Positions 52,037 to 60,613 of a DNA stretch of 64,000 nucleotides are shown here, in pieces (within the stretch, counting starts at the first letter, position 1; the number at the start of each line of letters is the position of its first letter). The stretch comes from Streptomyces sp. STR69 (GTDB taxonomy: Bacteria > Actinomycetota > Actinomycetes > Streptomycetales > Streptomycetaceae), in the NCBI RefSeq assembly GCF_024519455.1, contig NZ_JALJRY010000003.1, forward strand, positions 124,001-188,000, in the 5' to 3' direction. The translations under genes and the position numbers were made by a program. The notes below the pieces were generated by a model. That model saw only the letters and a program-made list of their open reading frames with translations. It made no database searches and was not told the origin of the DNA.

Positions 52037-52396
52037 GGGGCGCTCCTCACTGTCGCAGACGGCCGACCGCGGCAGCCGATCAGTGTCCAGGTGCTCGGTG
52101 TCGGCCTGTCCTCTTCCCACACTTGCACGGATCGCATCCGTGGCACGAACTGCCGGATCTGTTCATCACCTCACCGTCTCGAACCGGTCGGCCTGCGGAG
52201 CGGGCGGCCGAAGGTCCGTGGTGTCGGCACTCCCGGTTGCCTCGTTCACACCGTCAGCAGGTCGGCGGCGGGGTGTCGCTGCCGACTCCGGCGCGGGATG
52301 TACGCGACTGATCGGCGCCGTCCGGGGCATCCGGCAGGCAGCGACGCAGCCACCGGGATCACGTGTGGCTCGTCGTCCACCGGTAGGGGTAGACAG
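52037..52396. other. Intergenic region without a supported gene
   Basis: Divergent 360-bp region between the three-helix-bundle gene and a small membrane protein gene. No convincing coding sequence is seen. It holds an inverted repeat CACGGAT-CGC-ATCCGTG at 52126-52142, an operator candidate. Confidence 0.5.
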
Positions 52397-52624
52397 ATGC
52401 TCGCATTCGTGGCCGCCGCGTTCTTCGCCATCGCCTTCATCATCCGTGTCACCGAAACGTCGACCGACGTGATCTTCAGCCCGACGAGCCTCATGCTCGT
52501 CGGACTCGCCTTCCTCGCTGCGCACTCGGCTGGCGTGGGGGCGGGCTGGTCCACCCGGCGAAGCTCCGGCCGGGGAAGCTCCACCCGGGGCAACTCCAGC
52601 CGGAGGAGCGCGAGTCGACGCTGA
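52397..52624 (+). CDS. Small membrane protein
   Basis: A 75-residue protein from ATG 52397 with AGGGG 7 nt upstream. Two hydrophobic segments (MLAFVAAAFFAIAFII and SLMLVGLAFLAAHSAGV) precede an Arg/Ser-rich tail. Similar small proteins of unknown role are frequent in Streptomyces. Confidence 0.7.
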   Translation: MLAFVAAAFFAIAFIIRVTETSTDVIFSPTSLMLVGLAFLAAHSAGVGAGWSTRRSSGRGSSTRGNSSRRSASRR

Positions 52625-52674
52625 GCGAGCGATGCGTTCCGTCCTCTCGCCGACGGATCCGAACGCGGCGCCAC

Positions 52675-52990
52675 CTCGGACTACCCACCATTGGAGTGCG
52701 TCGAGGACTTGATAGAGAGTCAGGCTTTCGTGAGGGCTCTTGGGTCGTGGCGCCTCAGGGCAAGGAAGGCCTGTGCGGCGGTGACGAGGGTGACGTGGGG
52801 GCCCAGGCCCTGGTAGGGCGGCAGATGCGGCTCGGCAGCGGCGGGCCGGGCGATCTCCTTGGGCTCGACGGCCATGACGTAGGACCAGCCGTACTCCTCC
52901 AGGGCCAGGCGGAAGGAGACACTGCGGCCGTAGCCGCAGTCGGCCACGATCACCGGCACCGACCGCCGCCCTCCGACCGGCCATAGCACG
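52675..52990 (-). pseudogene. IS701-like transposase remnant
   Basis: The frame holds VIVADCGYGRSVSFRLALEE, with the second DDE Asp, then LPPYQGLGP joined directly to HVTLVTAAQAFLALRR, so the stretch between is deleted. A frameshift follows, with ESLTLYQVLDALQ (the usual C-terminus) in another frame. The N-terminal part and terminal inverted repeats are not recognisable. It marks an old insertion in this decaying region. Confidence 0.7.
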
Positions 52991-53030
52991 TCGCTGGTGC
53001 CGGTCGAAGGAGCCCGTGTCACCAGCGTTC

Positions 53031-53435
53031 TCACATGGCCGGCCTTGAGCCGGACGTCTCGCCTGTCGGTCGCGAGTCGCACCCCCGGTCCTCCGCGTAG
53101 AACCGCCGCAGCGCGTGCCGCAGCGCACGCTGCATCAGCACTGGGAACGGCTCTCCCTCCCAGGTGGCGACCAGAGCCGATGCCACGTCCGGAACATCGG
53201 TGTTGCACTGCCGTGAGACATCCACCAGCAGGTTCCTGGCCGGCCCACGGTGGCAGGGGACCAGGACCATCACCATGCCGCAGGCCTGGTCGACGACCGC
53301 ACCGGCGGCCGGCGCGAGCCGCAGCTGATCGGCCTCCGCACGCGGCGCCACGGCATCCTGTTCGGCCGGTTTCCCTGCCGCGGTCTCGGCCCTCAGATCC
53401 CACCAACCCCTTGGAACCGCGGTTGTGCGACGCAT
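53031..53435 (-). CDS. ANTAR-domain protein
   Basis: A 134-residue protein whose residues about 30-118 form an ANTAR RNA-binding domain (LAPAAGAVVDQACGMVMVL, ARNLLVDVSRQCNTDVPDVA, MQRALRHALRRFYAED). ANTAR proteins bind paired hairpins in nascent RNA and prevent termination. No GAF or receiver domain is attached. AGAGG lies about 8 nt before ATG 53435. The last 13 residues look unrelated and abut the transposase remnant, so the 3' end may have been altered. Confidence 0.75.
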   Translation of the reverse strand: MRRTTAVPRGWWDLRAETAAGKPAEQDAVAPRAEADQLRLAPAAGAVVDQACGMVMVLVPCHRGPARNLLVDVSRQCNTDVPDVASALVATWEGEPFPVLMQRALRHALRRFYAEDRGCDSRPTGETSGSRPAM

Positions 53436-53501
53436 GGCATCTGCCTCTCCACGATTTCGGCGCGTCCGGCGTGGCCGAAGCCGACCCGGAACATCTGGAT
53501 G

Positions 53502-53726
53502 TCAGGCAACTTCATCGGTAACCCGCGTCATCGCGGTCCCACCGGTCCCGATGATGCCGGTGTTCCCCGAGATCGGACCCGTCGCCACGGATCCAGCCCC
53601 TCCCCGGGATCGCGGCCGTAGCGGGGGGCGCCGAAAGACCAGCACGGCCGCGGCCATCCACCAGAGGGGGTTGAGGAACCCGAAACCGAACAGGATCAGG
53701 GCGACGACGAGAAGCAGGACGAACAC
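53502..53726 (-). CDS. Small hydrophobic protein
   Basis: A 74-residue protein from GTG 53726 (GGGGAGG 6 nt upstream). The first 30 residues (FVLLLVVALILFGFGFLNP, WWMAAAVLVF) are a membrane segment shared with the protein at 54430. The C-terminal half differs and may result from a frameshift after residue 31. Function unknown. Confidence 0.65.
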   Translation of the reverse strand: MFVLLLVVALILFGFGFLNPLWWMAAAVLVFRRPPLRPRSRGGAGSVATGPISGNTGIIGTGGTAMTRVTDEVA

Positions 53727-53862
53727 GGCGGGCCTCCCCGGAGCAGGAGCAAGACGTCACTGCCGGGGGCCGGGGCCTGTTCGAACAGCGTAGCTCTGCC
53801 CGGAGGTTGCGGGTAGCGCCCATGTAACGGTCGGCCACCCGGAACAGATGGCCACTTGGCAC

Positions 53863-53892
53863 CTGTCCCGGGAGTGCCGCGAGGGCTAGCGT
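53863..53892 (+). promoter_or_regulatory. Promoter CTGTCC-N18-TAGCGT, copy 1
   Basis: CTGTCC (53863-53868), 18 bp, TAGCGT (53887-53892). The same boxes at the same spacing occur at 57807-57836, and the 30 bp after each copy are similar (GTGGT...GCCC...GCCCCCGGC). Each precedes, by about 200 nt, a paralogous small membrane-protein gene. Confidence 0.6.
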
Positions 53893-54104
53893 GCGTGGTA
53901 CGGCCCGAGCCCCCGGCAGCGTCGATCACCTCTCGCGCTCCCTCGGGGGCGCACTTCGCGCATCAGTGCCGGAACCGTCCCGCCCCCAACGGGCCGCTCC
54001 CGCACCCGTCGTCGCCACGGATCCCGGCGCGGCACCGATGCGCCCCAGGCGGGCCCCTCTCCGACGCCCGCCGCCTCGCACGCACACCACCGCAGGCGGC
54101 ACAC

Positions 54105-54314
54105 ATGTACGCCCTGATCCTTCCGGCCTCGACCCCCTTCGTCCTGCTCGCCACCGTGATGGGCCTCTCCTGGTGGGAGGACCACATCCTGCCGACGCCG
54201 GCCGAGCCGGTCGACATTCCCGCCGAGACTCCGTTCGTCCCAGCGGCCCCCGCCCAGCTCACCGAACTCCTCAGCGTCGACACTCCGTTGACACGGGAGG
54301 TCGCCAGGCGTTGA
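54105..54314 (+). CDS. Small membrane protein, paralog 1
   Basis: A 69-residue protein from ATG 54105: one N-terminal membrane span (MYALILPASTPFVLLATVMG), then LSWWEDHILP and an acidic/proline tail. It is paralogous to the protein at 58028 (MYVLLLPA, ALSWREDRP). Its mRNA is predicted to have a leader of about 200 nt (53893-54104) with no supported gene. Function unknown. Confidence 0.65.
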   Translation: MYALILPASTPFVLLATVMGLSWWEDHILPTPAEPVDIPAETPFVPAAPAQLTELLSVDTPLTREVARR

Positions 54315-54429
54315 CTGACAGCACGGCGTAGGGCTGTGCCACTCCGGATCACTCGGCAGCACTCCACCTCCCCCGCTTCGCCCGGACCCCGCGGAACTCA
54401 GGAACTTCCCGCGATCTGGAGGCCCGGCG

Positions 54430-54618
54430 ATGATCCTTTGGATTCTTCTCTTTCTGCTGATCCTGGTGGTGTTCGGGTTCGGCTTCACCATGCAGACCCT
54501 TTGGTGGGTCGCCGCCGTACTCCTGGTCGTTTGGATCTTCGGCTTCGCGAGGCGCGGCCGCGGCGGGGGCGGACGCGGCCGTAGCCGTAGCCGCCGGTCC
54601 GGCCGCAGTCGCGGGTAG
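54430..54618 (+). CDS. Small hydrophobic protein
   Basis: A 62-residue protein with a membrane segment of about 40 residues (ILWILLFLLILVVFGFGF, LWWVAAVLLVVWIFGFARR) and an Arg/Gly/Ser tail. GGAGG lies 7 nt upstream. The family is common in actinobacteria, near stress genes; its role is unknown. Confidence 0.8.
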   Translation: MILWILLFLLILVVFGFGFTMQTLWWVAAVLLVVWIFGFARRGRGGGGRGRSRSRRSGRSRG

Positions 54619-54658
54619 TCCGCACAGCGAACAAGCAGAGGACAAGCAGAGGACAGTC

Positions 54659-54832
54659 ATGAGTGTCGGACAGACGATCAAACACATGACCCAGGCGTTC
54701 AAGGGCCGGGTCACCGAACGCATCGGCCGCACCACCCGCAACAGGCGACTGCAGCGGCGCGGCAGGACCGACCAGATCTCCGGAAACCTGAAGCAGTCCG
54801 GCGACAAGGCGAAGGACGCCTTCAAGCACTGA
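54659..54832 (+). CDS. CsbD-like stress protein
   Basis: A 57-residue, very basic protein. TQAFKGRVTERIGRTT followed by RRGRTDQISGNLKQSGDKAKDAF, cited by its cores GRVTERIG and GNLKQSGDKAKDAF, matches the CsbD family, which is induced by general stress in other bacteria. AGAGGA precedes ATG 54659. Confidence 0.82.
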   Translation: MSVGQTIKHMTQAFKGRVTERIGRTTRNRRLQRRGRTDQISGNLKQSGDKAKDAFKH

Positions 54833-54953
54833 CCAGCACCGCCCCGGGTGGCGCCCGGATCGCGCGGACGCCACCCGGCAGGCCAACGCGGAATTGATGA
54901 GGCCGGCACATGAAGCCGAACGCCCTACGAGCCGAGAGCCGGAGAAGGCCGCC

Positions 54954-55577
54954 ATGCTCACCGTCGTGATCATCGCCGTGATCGTCATCGCGGCGGCCGT
55001 CTTCTTCATCGTCGGACGCGGACGCATCCGGGCCGACGGCGGGCGCGGGCTCAAGCACCGCTTCGGGCCCGAGTACGACCGTGCCGTCGCCGCTCACGAC
55101 GGCGACACCAAGGCCGCCGAGAAGGAACTCGGCGAACGCGTCCAGCAGCACGGCTCCCTCCAGGAGCGGCCGATGTCGCCCGAAGCCCGCGCACAGTACG
55201 TAGCTCAGTGGGCCGACATCCAGGAACGGTTCATCGACTCGCCGCACAAGGCCGTCACCGCGGCCGACGCACTCCTCGCCGGCCTGGCGAGGGACCGCGG
55301 CTTCCCCGACGGCGAACGCTTCGACGACCAGCTCGCCGCCCTCTCTGTCCATCACGCCGCCCACGTCCACGGCTACCGCAGCGTGCACACGGCAGCACAC
55401 GGCCAGGGCGACACCGAGGAAATGCGGGAGGCCGTGCTCGATGCCCGGAGCCTCTTCGAGGCGCTGGTCGCCGAACAGGCGGGCGACGGCGACCGGCGCC
55501 GTCCGTCTTCCCCCGACGGCAACGGCCACTGGCCGTTTGCACTGAACCGACGCCCCACGAAGGGAAGCAGCACCTGA
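54954..55577 (+). CDS. Membrane-anchored hypothetical protein
   Basis: A 207-residue protein from ATG 54954 with GGAGAAGG just upstream. Residues 1-21 are a hydrophobic anchor; the rest is hydrophilic and helical (FGPEYDRAVAAHDGDTKAAE, WADIQERFIDSPHKAVTAAD, VLDARSLFEALV). Such proteins occur repeatedly in Streptomyces stress clusters. Its stop overlaps the start of a broken gene. Confidence 0.75.
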   Translation: MLTVVIIAVIVIAAAVFFIVGRGRIRADGGRGLKHRFGPEYDRAVAAHDGDTKAAEKELGERVQQHGSLQERPMSPEARAQYVAQWADIQERFIDSPHKAVTAADALLAGLARDRGFPDGERFDDQLAALSVHHAAHVHGYRSVHTAAHGQGDTEEMREAVLDARSLFEALVAEQAGDGDRRRPSSPDGNGHWPFALNRRPTKGSST

Positions 55578-55850
55578 TGTCGCACCACGCCGAACACGCA
55601 CGACAACCCCGGCCCGGGGCCCCGGATCCCGCGGTGAGGCGCGCTCCGCAGACACTCCGCACCCCATCCGGTCACGTCTCCAGCAGGCCCTAACGCCTTC
55701 GTCGACGACCCGCGCCGGACGGTGGAAGAGGCCGACACCGTCTTCGACGAGGTCGCCACCCAGTTCACCGACAGCCTCACCGAACGACTGCTGCACCTGT
55801 CGGCACCCGCCGGCCACTCACACTGCCCTCCCCGCAGAAGGCACAGCCGC
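55577..55850 (+). pseudogene. Broken gene following the membrane-anchored protein
   Basis: ATG 55577 opens a 38-codon frame (MSHHAEHARQPRPG). In another frame AFVDDPRRTVEEADTVFDEV and TQFTDSLTERLLHLSA resemble the helical domain of the neighbouring protein family (compare RFIDSPHKAVTAADALL at 55230). The remainder to 56217 contains no recognisable gene. Confidence 0.5.
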
Positions 55851-56217
55851 CGCAGGAAACCGGTGCCCTGCATCACACCGGACGGACTGCGGCGGCTGTG
55901 CTCTGGAACCAAGGGCATCAGAACTGCCCGATCACCGTCGTGTAAACATCGTGGTACCCCTCTCCGAGGCCGTCCGCGGGACGGGCGTGCGGAATATGCT
56001 GGGTACGGACGTCCCAGACCCCGGCGCGCCACCGCTGCTTGGCCACATGCCTGTGAAGAGCGGATCAATCGTCCCCTCGCCCCACGCATCCCCGAGGGAA
56101 CCGGCTGCGTCCCATGCCCCGGAACATCGGCTGCCGGACCGGTCGTTCACCTGCCCGCACGACAGTACGACCGTACCGGGAGCCCGGCACGGTCTCGTGA
56201 ACCGAGGCATCCCGCCC

Positions 56218-56643
56218 ATGGGTATCCCACCCGTCCCGCACGTCTACCGGCACGACACCGACAACCGGACGCTGATCACCCTGACCGGCGAGATCGACCA
56301 CAACTCGGCGACCCTGGTGCACACGGCACTGGAGCGGTGCCTGTACGACGGCATCCGCGCCATCGACGTCGATGTCACCACCGTGACCTTCCGCGACTCC
56401 ATGGGCCTCAACGCCTTCCTCTACGCCCTGCTGCACACCGCCGCGGCCGGAGGATCCCTCCAACTGCACCACCCCAGCCCGGCGTTGGAGCGCCTCGTCG
56501 CGCTCACCGGCTCCGGTTCCCTCTTCCTCACCCTCCCTGATGCCCACGTCGGCACCCGGCCGCCCCCGCAGTTCTCCCCCTTGCATTCGGCCTCGTACCG
56601 GCTTCCTCCCGGCCTGCCCGCTCTCCCGGGCGGTGTGCTGTGA
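56218..56643 (+). CDS. STAS-domain anti-sigma-factor antagonist
   Basis: A 141-residue protein from ATG 56218; GTG 56197 would add seven residues. The STAS domain (about residues 10-110) contains ITLTGEIDHNSATLVHTALE and VTFRDSMGLNAFL, where Ser61 of DSMG is the expected phosphorylation site. In Streptomyces such proteins release sigma-B-like factors from anti-sigma kinases. No partner kinase is adjacent. The stop overlaps the GNAT gene start. Confidence 0.85.
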   Translation: MGIPPVPHVYRHDTDNRTLITLTGEIDHNSATLVHTALERCLYDGIRAIDVDVTTVTFRDSMGLNAFLYALLHTAAAGGSLQLHHPSPALERLVALTGSGSLFLTLPDAHVGTRPPPQFSPLHSASYRLPPGLPALPGGVL

Positions 56644-57296
56644 CGGCCCCGCCCAACTCGGTTCGAACGGGCGGGCGTTCAGGCCACCGGCCGCTCGCCG
56701 CGCGCACGACGCCCTTGCGTCTGCGCCGGCTCAACCGCTGGCAGACCGAGGGCCTGCGGGAGGACATGGCGGACCTGTACGCGGAGTCCTGTGCCACCAG
56801 GCCCGGTTGGGAGCAGCGCGGCCGAAAGGACTTCCTGCGCCGTCTCACCCGCGACACCTGGCGACCGGGGTTCGCCATGCTGACCGCGCAGGCACCCTCC
56901 CTGGTGGGGTACGCGTCCGGATTCCCTTTGGCGCGCGACGGCTCCTGGTGGAGCGGATTCCGCGGACCACTCCCGGAAGATGTCGAGCAACTCACCGCGT
57001 CCGGACGGGTCTTCGCCATCAGCGGGATAGTGGTCCGCCCCTCCGAGCGGAATCACGGCCTGGCCGACCGTCTCCAGGAGCTGCTGCTCGCCGACCACCC
57101 GGCCCATCTCGCGACGACCCTGGTGGACCGGACCCACCGTGCGGCCTGCGCCGGATTCCGGTCACGGGGATGGCACGACATCGGCCTGCTCTACAGGCCA
57201 CCGGGCCCAACTGTGCTGCGGGCGCTGGTCCTTCCCCTCGGCGAGCGGACGACGGAGGAACCGGGTGACCGCGCGCACCGTGCACGAATCCAGTAG
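56640..57296 (+). CDS. GNAT-family N-acetyltransferase
   Basis: A 218-residue protein from GTG 56640 overlapping the STAS stop. The GNAT fold is supported by the core strand FAISGIVVRPSERNHGLADRL, with the acetyl-CoA loop degenerate (RNHGLA in place of QxxGxG). LTAQAPSLVGYASGFPL is a further fold strand. The substrate is unknown. Confidence 0.78.
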   Translation: MTAPPNSVRTGGRSGHRPLAARTTPLRLRRLNRWQTEGLREDMADLYAESCATRPGWEQRGRKDFLRRLTRDTWRPGFAMLTAQAPSLVGYASGFPLARDGSWWSGFRGPLPEDVEQLTASGRVFAISGIVVRPSERNHGLADRLQELLLADHPAHLATTLVDRTHRAACAGFRSRGWHDIGLLYRPPGPTVLRALVLPLGERTTEEPGDRAHRARIQ

Positions 57297-57329
57297 CGGG
57301 GTGGCGAGTGTGCGCACGTGGGATAGCAG

Positions 57330-57781
57330 CTCCTGTCCCAGACGTTCGTCGAACTGACCGACCGCTGTGTCGGCATGCTCGGGGTGAGTGCGGCAGGGGT
57401 ACTGCTCGCCGACCGACATGGCGAACTCGCCGGCCGCGCCTCGCCTTGCGGGCCCACCGCAGCGGGTTCGCGGCGGTCCAGGCAGTACCGATGCGCCTAC
57501 GGATCGAGGTCGTCGGCGCCCTGAACCTCTTCCGCGCCGACGCCGGCCCCTTCGATCCGGCCCGCACACTCATCGCCCGGGCCCTCGCCGACGTAGCCAC
57601 CCTCAGCCTCCTGCAACAACACACCACCCACCGCGGCACGATCCCCGGCGAACAGCTGCAGGCCGCACTGAGCAACCGCATCCTGATCGTGGTGCGGGGG
57701 CTCGCCGCACGGCTATCACCGACTCTCGAACTGACGGCAACCAACCACGGCAGAGTTCGGGAACTCCCGCTCCCGTTCTGA
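57330..57781 (+). pseudogene. Degenerate GAF-ANTAR regulator
   Basis: TFVELTDRCVGMLGVSAAGVLLADRHGELA is readable in one frame, cited here by VSAAGVLLADRHGEL. After a deletion and frameshift the GAF domain resumes as GFAAVQAVPMRLRIEVVGAL, with NLFRADAGPFDP and RALADVATLSLLQQH. The ANTAR start (EQLQAALSNRILI) then diverges and terminates at 57781. The central part of the GAF domain and most of ANTAR are lost. Confidence 0.72.
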
Positions 57782-57806
57782 TCCCGGCGTCGCCGGGCGC
57801 CTGTCG

Positions 57807-57836
57807 CTGTCCAGGACCGAATCCGGGGACTAGTGT
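57807..57836 (+). promoter_or_regulatory. Promoter CTGTCC-N18-TAGTGT, copy 2
   Basis: CTGTCC (57807-57812), 18 bp, TAGTGT (57831-57836): identical boxes and spacing to 53863-53892. It begins 26 bp after the GAF-ANTAR remnant, about 190 bp upstream of the second small membrane-protein gene. Confidence 0.6.
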
Positions 57837-58027
57837 GGGTGGTGCTGCCCTGGCCCCCGGCCGCGCCGCTTCCACCGCGATGTCGCACCGGAGCACTCCG
57901 CTCACCCGTCGCAGGGCTTGTGTCGCACCCCCTGCACACGGTGCTCCTGGGCAACCCGATGCGTCCAGCGAGGCAACTCCCTCTGCCCCGCCCTCCTCGA
58001 CAGGCCATCGAAGCCCAGGCGACGCTC

Positions 58028-58336
58028 ATGTACGTACTGCTTCTCCCGGCGGTGCTCCCGCTCTCCCCGCTCGGCACGATGATCGCGCTGTCCTGGCGGG
58101 AAGACCGCCCGCTCATCAGGGGCGTAGAAGTGCGCTGGACGGCAAGACGCTCCACTACGAGGTCCACGCGCCGACGTGCGCTCTTCCCGCCTGCGAGCGA
58201 CAGCCAAGGCGCAGAACGGGACCACACAGCTCCTACGCCGCTGAAGTGTGCGCCTGCTTCAGGACTCGGCTCAACCGGGCGTGCCCGCGCACCCCGTCGC
58301 ACCCGTCGACCCCTCAGGGAGGAGAACGAATCATGA
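58028..58336 (+). CDS. Small membrane protein, paralog 2
   Basis: From ATG 58028: MYVLLLPAVLPLSPLGTMI, ALSWREDRP, paralogous to the protein at 54105. After residue 32 the sequence becomes Arg-rich without relation to paralog 1, and the frame runs into the next gene start, so the C-terminal part may be a frameshifted read-through. The leader (57837-58027) has no supported gene. Confidence 0.5.
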   Translation: MYVLLLPAVLPLSPLGTMIALSWREDRPLIRGVEVRWTARRSTTRSTRRRALFPPASDSQGAERDHTAPTPLKCAPASGLGSTGRARAPRRTRRPLREENES

Positions 58337-58539
58337 ACTGCTACGAGTGTCACCAGGCCGGGACGACCACCGCTGCCGTCGCCGTCTGCCGGAACTGCGG
58401 CGCCGCCCTCTGCCCCGATCACATCAAGGTCAACCCGCAGCATCTGGAGCGGCAGGAGGGCATGGGTGTGACCACCCTCAAGAAGCCTGCTCGCCGCATC
58501 ACATGCCTCACCTGTCATGACGCGGAGCACCAGTTCTGA
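58333..58539 (+). CDS. DUF2180 zinc-ribbon protein
   Basis: A 68-residue protein from ATG 58333 with GGGAGGAG 8 nt upstream. Two Cys pairs (CYECH, CRNC), then LCPDHI and CLTC-H-DAEH, are typical of DUF2180, probably binding zinc. Members occur in Streptomyces stress clusters; the role is unknown. Confidence 0.85.
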   Translation: MNCYECHQAGTTTAAVAVCRNCGAALCPDHIKVNPQHLERQEGMGVTTLKKPARRITCLTCHDAEHQF

Positions 58540-58612
58540 CCTGGCCGCGCCACCCACCGGGCGCCGGCAACGGCTGGGCAGCCCGGGACGACCGAGCGAC
58601 CGGAGGCAGCAA

Positions 58613-60334
58613 GTGAACGTCGAGGAACACGCACGGTCCGAGATGGTGCCGCACCTACGTCTGGACGAGCTGCTCGAAGAACTCCAGGCCCAGATCCGCG
58701 TGGTCCGCGGCACCCGAGGACGCCTCCACGGGCTGCTGCAGGCGGTCCTGTCCGTGGGCCGCGAGCTCGATCTCTCCCAGGTGCTGCGCCACATCACCGA
58801 GGCCGCGGTGGTTCTGGTCGATGCCGAATACGGCGCACTTGGTGTCATAGGTCCCGATCAGAGCCTCACCCAGTTCATCACGGTCGGTGTCAGCGAGGCC
58901 GAGCAGGCCCGGATCGGGGCTCTGCCCGCCGGACACGGGGTGCTCGGCGAACTGATCAGCCATCCGGAACCGCTGCGGCTGACAGAGCTGTCGGAGCACC
59001 CGGCATCGCACGGCTTCCCTCCGCACCACCCGCCGATGCGCTCCTTCCTGGGTGTGCCCGTCAGCGTCCGGGGAGAAGTGTTCGGCAACCTCTACCTCAC
59101 CGAGAAACGCGGTGGTGCCCAGTTCGACAGCGAGGACGAAGCCGTCCTGTCGACCCTGGCGGTGGCCGCAGGGGTGGCGATCGACAACGCCCGCCTGTAC
59201 GCGGAGGCGCAGGTCAGAGAAGACTGGATGGCGGCCGGCGCCGAGCTCACCCGCGGCCTGCTCTCCGGAACGCCGGAGACGAAGGTCCTGGAGCTGATGC
59301 TGAACCAGGCACAGGACATCACCTCCGCCGATCTCGGCGTGGTCGACCTGGTCACCGCCGGAACGCAGGAACTGCGCGGTGTACTCGCGCTCGGGGAAGG
59401 TGCGGAGCTCCATCGTGGTGTGAGGCTGCCGCGCGAGGGGACTCTGAGCGGGGCGGCCCTGGCCGCGGAGCAGTTGATCGTCACCTCGGACGTGGGAAGC
59501 GACCCGCGGGTCACGTACCGTCCCGAACGCTGGACGGGGCTGGGGCCCGCGGTCGCTGTTCCCATGAGCACCAGTGACGGAGACCGCGGGGTACTCGTCC
59601 TCGCGCGCACCGCCGGGTGCCCGCCCTTCACCCAGGCGGAGATCGCGCCGCTGCCCGGCTTCGCCGGCCAGGCCGCCCTCGCGCTGGAACTCGCCGACAA
59701 GCGCAGGGCCGCCGAGCAGGTGAGCCTGCTGGAGGACCGTGACCGCATCGCGCGCGACCTCCACGACCTGGCCATCCAAAGGCTGTTCGCCACGGGAATG
59801 ACGCTGCAGAGCACGAACCGCTTCGTCGAGCACCCCGAAGTGACCGAGCGGATCGGCCGGGCGGTCGACGACCTCGACACCACCATCAAAATCATCCGGT
59901 CCACGATCTTCGGTCTGCGGGCCCACGACAGCACTGCGATCGGCCACGGCCTGCGGGCCCGTGCCTCCAAGACCGCCGAGGAAGCCGTTCCGGCGCTGGG
60001 GTTCACTCCGTCCCTGCTCATGGAGGGACTGCTCGACACCGACGTCCCGCACACCATGGCGGACGAAGTCGTGGCGGTGCTGAGCGAAGCGCTGTCGAAC
60101 ATCGCCCGGCACGCACACGCCTCGTCGGCGGAGATCGCACTCGTCGTCCGCAAAGAGCAGCTCACCCTGACCGTCACCGACGGCGGCGTCGGAATCGGCG
60201 AGGGCGGACAGCACAGTGGGCTGCGCAATCTCAGCGAGCGCGCCCGGAACCTGGGCGGTGAACTCACCCTGGCCGCACCGCCCTTGGGCGGCACCCTTCT
60301 CTGCTGGGCCGTACCGCTTCCCGACCGGCGCTAG
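58613..60334 (+). CDS. DevS-like GAF sensor histidine kinase
   Basis: A 573-residue cytoplasmic kinase from GTG 58613 (GGAGG 6 nt upstream). Two GAF domains (about residues 45-195 and 215-355; the first with RSFLGVPVSVRGEVFGNLYL) precede a HisKA_3 domain with His384 in ARDLHDLAIQRLF. The HATPase domain has the N-box EALSNIARHAHASS and the DGGVGIG loop. This is the architecture of DevS/DosT-type dormancy sensors, though no haem-binding His can be assigned by eye. No intact response regulator is adjacent; only a DevR-like fragment lies downstream. Confidence 0.88.
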   Translation: MNVEEHARSEMVPHLRLDELLEELQAQIRVVRGTRGRLHGLLQAVLSVGRELDLSQVLRHITEAAVVLVDAEYGALGVIGPDQSLTQFITVGVSEAEQARIGALPAGHGVLGELISHPEPLRLTELSEHPASHGFPPHHPPMRSFLGVPVSVRGEVFGNLYLTEKRGGAQFDSEDEAVLSTLAVAAGVAIDNARLYAEAQVREDWMAAGAELTRGLLSGTPETKVLELMLNQAQDITSADLGVVDLVTAGTQELRGVLALGEGAELHRGVRLPREGTLSGAALAAEQLIVTSDVGSDPRVTYRPERWTGLGPAVAVPMSTSDGDRGVLVLARTAGCPPFTQAEIAPLPGFAGQAALALELADKRRAAEQVSLLEDRDRIARDLHDLAIQRLFATGMTLQSTNRFVEHPEVTERIGRAVDDLDTTIKIIRSTIFGLRAHDSTAIGHGLRARASKTAEEAVPALGFTPSLLMEGLLDTDVPHTMADEVVAVLSEALSNIARHAHASSAEIALVVRKEQLTLTVTDGGVGIGEGGQHSGLRNLSERARNLGGELTLAAPPLGGTLLCWAVPLPDRR

Positions 60335-60341
60335 CGCGGCC

Positions 60342-60560
60342 CTACGGGATCATCTGCCCTTGTCGGACATGGGACATGGGCCGGCCGAGCGAGCCCAAGA
60401 CCGCCGCCTGGACGCGGCGCTCGACCCCGAGTTTCGTCAGAAGCCGCGGGATGTGGTTCTTCACAGTCTTCTCCGACAGATGGACACGCTTGGTCAGAGC
60501 GTCCAACTGTCCTACCTCTGAAGCCGGTTGCCCGGAGAGTGCGCACAAGCTACTCATCAG
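60342..60560 (-). pseudogene. C-terminal remnant of a DevR/LuxR response regulator
   Basis: HLSEKTVKNHIPRLLTKLGV and ERRVQAAVLGSL are the recognition-helix end of a NarL/DevR-type HTH. The first HTH helices (PRERDVLDLIAEGLTN-like) and the receiver domain are missing. It lies convergent with the sensor kinase, suggesting that the partner of that kinase has been lost here. Confidence 0.7.
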
Positions 60561-60613
60561 CCGCCCGGTGGTCGCCGGGGCCGCTCCGACGCGCAACTCC
60601 TTCCGCAGAGTCC

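Noticed and set aside
52126..52142. Inverted repeat CACGGAT-CGC-ATCCGTG as a terminator
   Set aside because: It lies between divergent genes, not after a gene, so it is noted only as a possible operator within that intergenic region.
58655..60294. Long minus-strand frames under the histidine kinase gene
   Set aside because: No motifs; the plus-strand frame has complete GAF, HisKA_3 and HATPase motifs.
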